From Vibrio sp. 99-70-13A1 (GTDB lineage: Bacteria > Pseudomonadota > Gammaproteobacteria > Enterobacterales > Vibrionaceae): a stretch of 64,000 nt of DNA. This document shows, in pieces, positions 59,260 through 64,000 of this stretch (position 1 is the stretch's first letter; each line of letters begins with the position of its first letter). Under the pieces are notes generated by a model. The model saw only the letters and a list, made by a program, of their open reading frames with translations, made no database searches and was not told the origin of the DNA. The stretch covers positions 85,726 to 149,725 of the forward strand of contig NZ_VTXD01000014.1 of assembly GCF_013114625.1 (NCBI RefSeq). The letters run 5' to 3'. The position numbers and the translations under genes were made by a program.

Positions 59260-60210
59260 TTACTTCTCTTGTTCCCATTTTAAAGTGTAGTCGGAGTCTA
59301 TAACCTCTAAGTCATGAATATCCTGCTCTTGAAATATCCTCACTTGCTCACTAATCCACATTTGAAAATCTTGAACTTTCTTACGCTTAAAGTAGCCTTT
59401 TGGCGCACATAAAAAATACTTATATCTAGGCCTTATCGCTTTATTTCCAATTCGAACCAGTTTTCCTTCTTCAATGTAGCGCCGAGCTAAGCTGTGTTTG
59501 ACTAGTGCGACTCCTTGAACGGACAAAGCCCCTTCTAGCACGAAATGAGACCCGTCATACTTGATGCTGGATTGCTTACCTACCTTGCTGAAGGCTGTTA
59601 GCCAGTGTTCCCAGTCCATATCTGGCCATGAATCTTCAATCAGCTCTGCCCTTGAGAGGTCGTCAATATCATAGATTTGGTGCTTTTCTTGATAAATAGG
59701 GTGGCAGACAGGGTAGATGATCTCTTCCATTAATAGGATTGATTCTAAATTAGCGTATTTTCCTTGTCCGTAACGGATACATAAATCGACAGAAGAGTCT
59801 TCAAAAGTGACTAGCCTGTTTGTTGGTTCTATCAGCAAAGATAAGCTAGGAAACGTTTCTCGGAATTGGTTGACCCTTGGTACTAGCCAGTTTTGTGCAA
59901 AAGAGGGCAAAGTTGAAATAGATAATCGATTAGGATCGGGGTCTTGATTGATTTGTCTGACACCATCTTGAATATGAGCAAAGCCTTTTTTAGCTTGTGT
60001 AAACAAAATCTGCCCCTCAGAAGTGAGCACAACCTTACGGTGCTGTCTAATAAATAAGGGAGTACCAAGAAACTCTTCAAGTAAACGGACTTGTTGGCTG
60101 ATAGCAGCTGAAGTAACAAATAAGCTTTCGGCTGCGAGTTTAAAACTTCCAAATTGAGCTGCCTTGTAGAAGTAGTACAAGCCTTGTAGCGGGGGCATTT
60201 TATCTTTCAC
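59260..60210 (-). CDS. LysR-family transcriptional regulator
   Basis: 316 residues. The HTH is at about 18-45 (FYKAAQFGSFKLAAESLFVTSAAISQQVRLLEE), and a periplasmic-binding-protein-like effector domain follows (LSISTLPSFAQNWLVPRV from about 95), closest by eye to the GcvA/AmpR-like branch. GTG 60210 has AAGG nine bases upstream; ATG 60198 is an alternative. It is divergent from a DUF1127 gene, which it may control. Effector unknown. Confidence 0.88.
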   Translation of the reverse strand: MKDKMPPLQGLYYFYKAAQFGSFKLAAESLFVTSAAISQQVRLLEEFLGTPLFIRQHRKVVLTSEGQILFTQAKKGFAHIQDGVRQINQDPDPNRLSISTLPSFAQNWLVPRVNQFRETFPSLSLLIEPTNRLVTFEDSSVDLCIRYGQGKYANLESILLMEEIIYPVCHPIYQEKHQIYDIDDLSRAELIEDSWPDMDWEHWLTAFSKVGKQSSIKYDGSHFVLEGALSVQGVALVKHSLARRYIEEGKLVRIGNKAIRPRYKYFLCAPKGYFKRKKVQDFQMWISEQVRIFQEQDIHDLEVIDSDYTLKWEQEK

Positions 60211-60232
60211 ATTAGAATACCTTAACTGTATG

Positions 60233-60280
60233 TCGATATTAATCGTTTGTTAGAAATACGAACTTGTTCGATTATTAATC
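60233..60280. promoter_or_regulatory. Near-duplicate motif in the LysR/DUF1127 gap
   Basis: TCGATATTAATC (60233-60244) and TCGATTATTAATC (60268-60280) are near-identical direct copies about 35 bases apart, in the 103-base divergent promoter region. They are candidate LysR binding sites. Confidence 0.5.
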
Positions 60281-60313
60281 ACGTAAAGAGAATCGACAAG
60301 AGGTATTTGGATT

Positions 60314-60520
60314 ATGGATATTACAACGAAAAGAAATAATGATTTATTGCAGCTTTCATTTACTACTTTGGTTAAGAAATTCTATTCTTACTTTTTAAAA
60401 TGGAGGCAAAATTCGAAAACGCGTAAAGATCTTTCAGAACTACCAGATTACTTGCTAGAAGATATAGGAGTATCAAAGGTTGAAGCGAACAAAGAGTCTT
60501 CTAGACCTTTTTGGGATTAA
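60314..60520 (+). CDS. DUF1127 (YjiS-like) small protein
   Basis: 68 residues. The C-terminal DUF1127 motif is complete: W then RKDLSELPDYLLEDIGVS, ending in PFWD. The N-terminal half is an unusual hydrophobic/basic helix (LVKKFYSYFLKWRQN). Such proteins are Arg-rich, often under LysR control and bind RNA in alphaproteobacteria; here only the sequence class is certain. RBS AAGAGG. Divergent from the LysR gene and followed by a terminator. Confidence 0.85.
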   Translation: MDITTKRNNDLLQLSFTTLVKKFYSYFLKWRQNSKTRKDLSELPDYLLEDIGVSKVEANKESSRPFWD

Positions 60521-60556
60521 CGATGTTGAAGGGATCAATCTTTGGATGCATATTAA

Positions 60557-60583
60557 AAAAGGGAGCATTGTGCTCCCTTTTGT
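60557..60583 (+). terminator. Terminator of the DUF1127 gene
   Basis: AAAAGGGAGCA-TTG-TGCTCCCTTTT hairpin. Confidence 0.9.
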
Positions 60584-60598
60584 TTCTCTATAATGAAT

Positions 60599-60646
60599 AG
60601 TCTAAGTCTAAGTCTAAGTCTAAGTCTAAGTCTAAGTCTAAGTCTG
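60599..60646. repeat. 6-bp tandem repeat (AGTCTA), seven copies plus one variant
   Basis: Seven perfect AGTCTA units and a final AGTCTG lie between the DUF1127 terminator and the 3' end of the acyl-CoA ligase gene (28 bases away). Confidence 0.95.
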
Positions 60647-60673
60647 ATTCAAATGATATGTTTGCTCTTAACT

Positions 60674-62362
60674 CTACTCTTCCCAAACAACCAATTTATC
60701 ACTCGGCCAGTTGTGCCCAATTTCATGGTATTTTTGCTCAAGAATATGTCGTTTAATTTTCAATGTAGGAGTAAGAACACCGTTCTCAATACTCCATGGG
60801 TCTTTTATCATTAAGACGCCTCTAATTTTTTCATGAGAGGCTAATTGCGCATTCATTTTTTCGATTACGCGTTTAGTGGTTCTCTCATAGCGGTCTTGAT
60901 CAAAATTCGGAAAGTCATGAGGGACGACGAGTAAAATTGGACCAGGAAGACCTAGGCCGATTAAACACATCATTTCAACACGGCTGTATTCAAACAGCTT
61001 ATTCTCTATCGGAACGGGAGCAACAAATTTACCTTTAGCGGTTTTAAAGGTATCTTTTTTACGACCTCTAATGGTTAAGTAGCCTTCGGAATCAAGCGAG
61101 CCAATATCGCCCGTATGAAGCCACCCTTCAGAGTTAAAGGCTTCTTGTGTCGCAATATCATTCTTATAATAGCCAGAGAATAACCCCTCACCTCGAACTA
61201 AAATTTCATCATCTTCAGGTGCAATTTTTAACTCTATTCCTGGCCCTGCATTACCTACAGACCCAATCTTGTCAGCTCTGAATGGGTAGTTAAGCGTGCT
61301 GTACGCGAATGATTCTGTCATTCCCCACGCTTCAGTAATGTGTAAACCAACGCTTTCATACCACTCAAGTAAAGCTGGTGGTACAGCCGCTGAGCCACAG
61401 CCTAAAACACGAGCTTGATCTAACCCTAAACCGTCAGCGAGCTTTTTCTTAATGATTCCGTTTACAAAAGGGATCTTCAATAAGAAATTGAGCTTCTTCT
61501 GTGGGAGTTTATCTTGGATTCTTTGTTGGAATAGCGTCCATAAACGCGGCACTGAGATGAACAGTGTTGGCCTTTGCATTTTCACATCATCGATAAAAGT
61601 ATCTAGCGACTCTGGAAAGGCTGTTTGTACCCCACCAACAATGGATGAACCAAAGATGTAAACACGCTCTGTTATATGAGCAAGTGGAAGGTATGAGAAG
61701 AGTCGATCGTTTTTCTCTATACCAATATGGTCAATTAACCTTTGTACAGACCAACAGAATGCACCATAGGTGAGCATTGCGCCTTTAGGTAAACCAGAGG
61801 TGCCCGAGGTATATACGAGCGACATCAGTTTATCGTCGTAATGTTCAGGGCGTTTCTCTGTGGGACTGTTTTGACTGATGAGGTCATCAAATGTGTAAGT
61901 ACATTGAGCTGCCGTATCATAAGGTAATGAAATGCTGATTAAGCTCGGGTTGTCATCTAAAACTTTTTGAGTAGCGGCTGGGTCATCTAACTTACCAGTG
62001 ATAACGATTTTGCTTTCGCTATGTGTAATACAGTATTCAATGGTGTCAGCGCCAGCTGTAGGGAAAATAGGTACACTGACAAAGTCCCCTAGCATCATGG
62101 CTAAGTCGCAAATAAACCATTCAGCACAGTTCTTGGAAACTAAAGCGACTCTATCACCAGGTTTAGCACCTAAGTTTTCAAGTGCGCTGGCTAACCTAAG
62201 TGCTTTGTCGGCAACTTCTTGATAGGTAAATTCAACGAATTGTCGATTAATAATTTGTCTTAAGTAAACCTCATTAGGGCGTTCCTCTGCCCATTTTAAG
62301 ATCATTTCATTTGGTGGCGGGAGAGCGCAGGTTGGTTTGCTTAACTCGTTAGGTTGGATCAT
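60674..62362 (-). CDS. AMP-dependent long-chain fatty-acid-CoA ligase
   Basis: Activates fatty acids to acyl-CoA through an acyl-AMP. It has 562 residues, shorter than the 600-residue FAA1/FadD15 type it most resembles. The ANL motifs are intact: YTSGTSGLPKG (about 188-198), AWGMTESFA, WLHTGDIG, and GRKKDTFKTAKGKFVAP carrying the hinge region and the lysine cluster. Position beside the second fusA matches V. cholerae. It may also act on exogenous fatty acids. Confidence 0.93.
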   Translation of the reverse strand: MIQPNELSKPTCALPPPNEMILKWAEERPNEVYLRQIINRQFVEFTYQEVADKALRLASALENLGAKPGDRVALVSKNCAEWFICDLAMMLGDFVSVPIFPTAGADTIEYCITHSESKIVITGKLDDPAATQKVLDDNPSLISISLPYDTAAQCTYTFDDLISQNSPTEKRPEHYDDKLMSLVYTSGTSGLPKGAMLTYGAFCWSVQRLIDHIGIEKNDRLFSYLPLAHITERVYIFGSSIVGGVQTAFPESLDTFIDDVKMQRPTLFISVPRLWTLFQQRIQDKLPQKKLNFLLKIPFVNGIIKKKLADGLGLDQARVLGCGSAAVPPALLEWYESVGLHITEAWGMTESFAYSTLNYPFRADKIGSVGNAGPGIELKIAPEDDEILVRGEGLFSGYYKNDIATQEAFNSEGWLHTGDIGSLDSEGYLTIRGRKKDTFKTAKGKFVAPVPIENKLFEYSRVEMMCLIGLGLPGPILLVVPHDFPNFDQDRYERTTKRVIEKMNAQLASHEKIRGVLMIKDPWSIENGVLTPTLKIKRHILEQKYHEIGHNWPSDKLVVWEE

Positions 62363-62522
62363 TCTCTAACTCCGTGTTATTGGCAATCTAGCTTATTATT
62401 TTTATGTTAGCTTATTGATTTATGATAGCTTGTTTTTCATGTTAAATACTTGTTAACTTTATCATGCCTTTTCACAGAGTTAAAACATAAGCAGTGTAAG
62501 TGTGATTTGAGCAGTTAATGAT

Positions 62523-63263
62523 CTAGTGGATGTGCCGAAACGCGCAAGGCGTCATACCGGTTTTCTTTTTAAAGATTCGAGAAAAGTATGACACGTCACT
62601 GTAGCCGCACTGATAAGCAATAAAAGCGACTTTAGAGGAGCGATCAGTCAGTAGCATAGACTTTGCTTGATTAATCCTTTTGTTGCATAGGTAATCTCGG
62701 AAGCTAATCCCAATCGCTTTATGGAACACTTTAGAAAAGTAGGTGACAGAATAGTGGCACTTCTCTGCTAAATCTTCTTCACGAATGGTGTCGGAAAGGT
62801 TATTTTCAATGTATCTCAATGTATTAATCAGCTCTTTATTCACGTTCTTTTTAAGAATAAGTGGCTCTAACTGTTTATTTTCCAAGTATTCGTGATTACT
62901 TGAGAAACTTAATCTCACTTTTGATGCTAATTCATCTAGCCATAAATCAATTCCTTTCATATTTACATTATAACTGTCGTAAATACAGTTGTTGAGTGGT
63001 GTTCTTCTTTCTGTGTCACTTTTATTGATGATTATTAAGTTCTTAGCCAGATTATTGCTGATCACTAAAGCTGATTCTAAAAGGTCATTATTATTATTGA
63101 AGTCGTAACAGAAAAAGCAAAAACTAACATTACTGTCACTTAGGATTGAGATATCTTTTCCATGCTCGATAATATCGAATCTATTTGATATCTCAGATGA
63201 TATTTCTATCATTAAGCTATTTAGAGGGGCGCCAATCCAGTGACCGATATGTGTCGCTTCCAT
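62523..63263 (-). CDS. AraC-family regulator next to the tad locus
   Basis: 246 residues. The two-HTH AraC DNA-binding domain occupies the last 100 residues (LAEKCHYSVTYFSKVFHKAIGISFRDYLCNKRINQAK, and VAFIAYQCGYSDVSYFSRIFKKKTGMTPCAFR). The N-terminal 140 residues are not a typical AraC cupin; the pattern of short strands (CFFCYDF, NLIIINKSD) looks like a receiver-like fold lacking a clear phosphoacceptor Asp. It is divergent from the Flp pilin genes and probably regulates them. Confidence 0.85.
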   Translation of the reverse strand: MEATHIGHWIGAPLNSLMIEISSEISNRFDIIEHGKDISILSDSNVSFCFFCYDFNNNNDLLESALVISNNLAKNLIIINKSDTERRTPLNNCIYDSYNVNMKGIDLWLDELASKVRLSFSSNHEYLENKQLEPLILKKNVNKELINTLRYIENNLSDTIREEDLAEKCHYSVTYFSKVFHKAIGISFRDYLCNKRINQAKSMLLTDRSSKVAFIAYQCGYSDVSYFSRIFKKKTGMTPCAFRHIH

Positions 63264-63382
63264 AAAATACGCTCGTATCTAATAAACTTTAAGGTGACAT
63301 CCTTGTGTATATATAGATTAGATGAGTAGCAAGAAAGTGCAAGAAGAAGACAAAAAAGTCCTAACTACTCTTGAAACTTGTA

Positions 63383-63405
63383 CCTAAGTTTAAGAGGCAC
63401 TTAGG
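63383..63405. promoter_or_regulatory. Inverted repeat upstream of the Flp pilins
   Basis: CCTAAGT (63383-63389) and ACTTAGG (63399-63405) are perfect arms with a 9-base spacer, 31 bases before the first pilin start. It may be an operator or an mRNA hairpin. Little else is seen in 63264-63435 apart from the RBS. Confidence 0.55.
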
Positions 63406-63435
63406 CATAAGTTGCATTTGGAAGGAGACCAAATT

Positions 63436-63612
63436 ATGAATAACTTTATTAACAATTGTAAAGCATTTATGAAAGACGAAGAGGGGCTAACAGTAGTTGA
63501 ATACGTAGTTGGTGCAGGGCTATTGGTTGCTGGACTTACAGGTATTTTTGGTACATTCAGTACAACATTAAGCGATGAGTTAGGTACGGTGTTTTCGTCA
63601 AGTGGCTCATAG
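63436..63612 (+). CDS. flp: Flp/Fap-type type IVb prepilin 1
   Basis: 58 residues. A 17-residue positively/negatively charged leader (MNNFINNCKAFMKDEEG) ends at the G17-L18 cleavage site; the mature part begins LTVVEYVVGAG with the +5 Glu (E22) required for pilin assembly, then a short hydrophobic helix and a Ser/Gly-rich tail. ATG 63436 has GGAG upstream. Major subunit of Tad pili that mediate tight adherence. Confidence 0.93.
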   Translation: MNNFINNCKAFMKDEEGLTVVEYVVGAGLLVAGLTGIFGTFSTTLSDELGTVFSSSGS

Positions 63613-63683
63613 CCATTGTAATATAGCGAATGTTTAGAGCTTGTTTAATGATAAGCAAGCTCAACATTTATGAGGTTAGTATT

Positions 63684-63845
63684 ATGTTCCATCAATTAAA
63701 AACCATCAGAGATTTTATCAATGATGAATCAGGGCTAACAGTAGTTGAATATGTTGTAGGGGCTGGATTGATTGTTATTGGTTTCGCTGGGTTGTTTATT
63801 GTATTTAGAGATATTTTAACAGCTAACTTTGCCACTTTATTTTAA
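63684..63845 (+). CDS. Flp/Fap-type type IVb prepilin 2
   Basis: 53 residues. Same plan as the gene before it: leader MFHQLKTIRDFINDESG, cut at G17-L18, then LTVVEYVVGAGL with E22. The mature helix differs (IVIGFAGLFIVFRDILT), so it is a diverged tandem paralogue. ATG 63684 with GAGG eight bases upstream. The N-terminal cleavage region is identical to prepilin 1 over 12 residues. Confidence 0.92.
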   Translation: MFHQLKTIRDFINDESGLTVVEYVVGAGLIVIGFAGLFIVFRDILTANFATLF

Positions 63846-63859
63846 ATTGTGGGTTAAAT

Positions 63860-64000
63860 ATGGACATTATTATCTGGGGACTGTTTTTTATTATTGCTGT
63901 ATTTGATGCTAGGGATAATAGAATACCAAATAAGTTGCTTATATTAATAATTACAGTAGTTACTCTAGATAGTCTTTTATTTATTAATACAGTATCCATA
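63860..64000 (+). CDS. TadV/CpaA-type prepilin peptidase (partial, cut by window end)
   Basis: The first 47 codons from ATG 63860: MDIIIWGLFFIIAVFDARD, then NRIPNKLL and a second hydrophobic stretch. The FD-x-R-x-x-R-IPN motif is the A24 peptidase signature, so this should process the two Flp prepilins just upstream. It continues past 64000. Confidence 0.8.
   Translation, partial: MDIIIWGLFFIIAVFDARDNRIPNKLLILIITVVTLDSLLFINTVSI

Noticed and set aside
60593..60814. 73-residue ORF starting with Ser-Leu repeats
   Set aside because: The hexamer tandem repeat reads as Ser-Leu dipeptides by chance, and the rest is antisense to the acyl-CoA ligase gene.

Overview
The window is a bacterial chromosome segment from a gammaproteobacterium, almost certainly a Vibrio. 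The evidence is gene content and order: hemL/erpA, tyrS, the greA-yhbY-rlmE-ftsH-folP-glmM-secG run, tRNA-Leu(GAG), initiator tRNA-Met-rimP-nusA-infB-rbfA-truB-rpsO-pnp-nlpI, then nupC, deoCABD, ytjB/serB, a PilZ protein, radA, a second EF-G and an acyl-CoA ligase. The block from nupC to the acyl-CoA ligase follows the order I recall for Vibrio cholerae. Species cannot be fixed by eye. I see no rRNA, phage, insertion sequence or CRISPR array.

Layout. 1-13.7 kb: haem and Fe-S assembly (hemL, erpA); an RND efflux pair whose pump gene is broken by an apparent deletion/frameshift; a ShyA/MepM-like M23 endopeptidase; tyrS; a short MgtE-type transporter behind a structured leader with a 14-codon peptide; PBP4 (dacB); an OmpU-like porin. 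13.7-31 kb: the conserved transcription/translation/RNA-decay block with two tRNAs and the lipoprotein NlpI. 31-41.4 kb: a MarR regulator and a MATE exporter that share a palindromic operator; ubiV/ubiU and ubiT for O2-independent ubiquinone synthesis, separated by a PAS-GGDEF-EAL gene; a GNAT gene, holD-rimI, and a membrane HAMP-GGDEF-EAL protein. 41.5-52.5 kb: prfC, a 57-aa small protein coupled to a TatD-family nuclease, nupC with a deoP2-like promoter, the deoC-A-B-D nucleoside operon, ytjB and serB. 52.6-64 kb: a large double-PilZ c-di-GMP receptor, radA, a second EF-G, a VF530-type DNA-binding protein, LysR/DUF1127 divergent genes, an acyl-CoA ligase, an AraC-type regulator, and the start of a tad (Flp pilus) locus with two tandem Flp prepilins and the first codons of a TadV/CpaA prepilin peptidase cut by the window edge.

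Themes. NupC and DeoCABD together import nucleosides and degrade them to bases and central carbon metabolites. Three proteins (two GGDEF-EAL, one PilZ) plus the tad locus point to c-di-GMP and attachment. The most interesting non-coding signals are the putative Mg2+-responsive leader before mgtE, the duplicated MarR operator, the 52-bp-spaced CRP-like pair at nupC, intercistronic hairpins in the deo operon, and five short tandem repeats (6-8 bp units) that sit immediately downstream of gene ends, one running into a stop codon.
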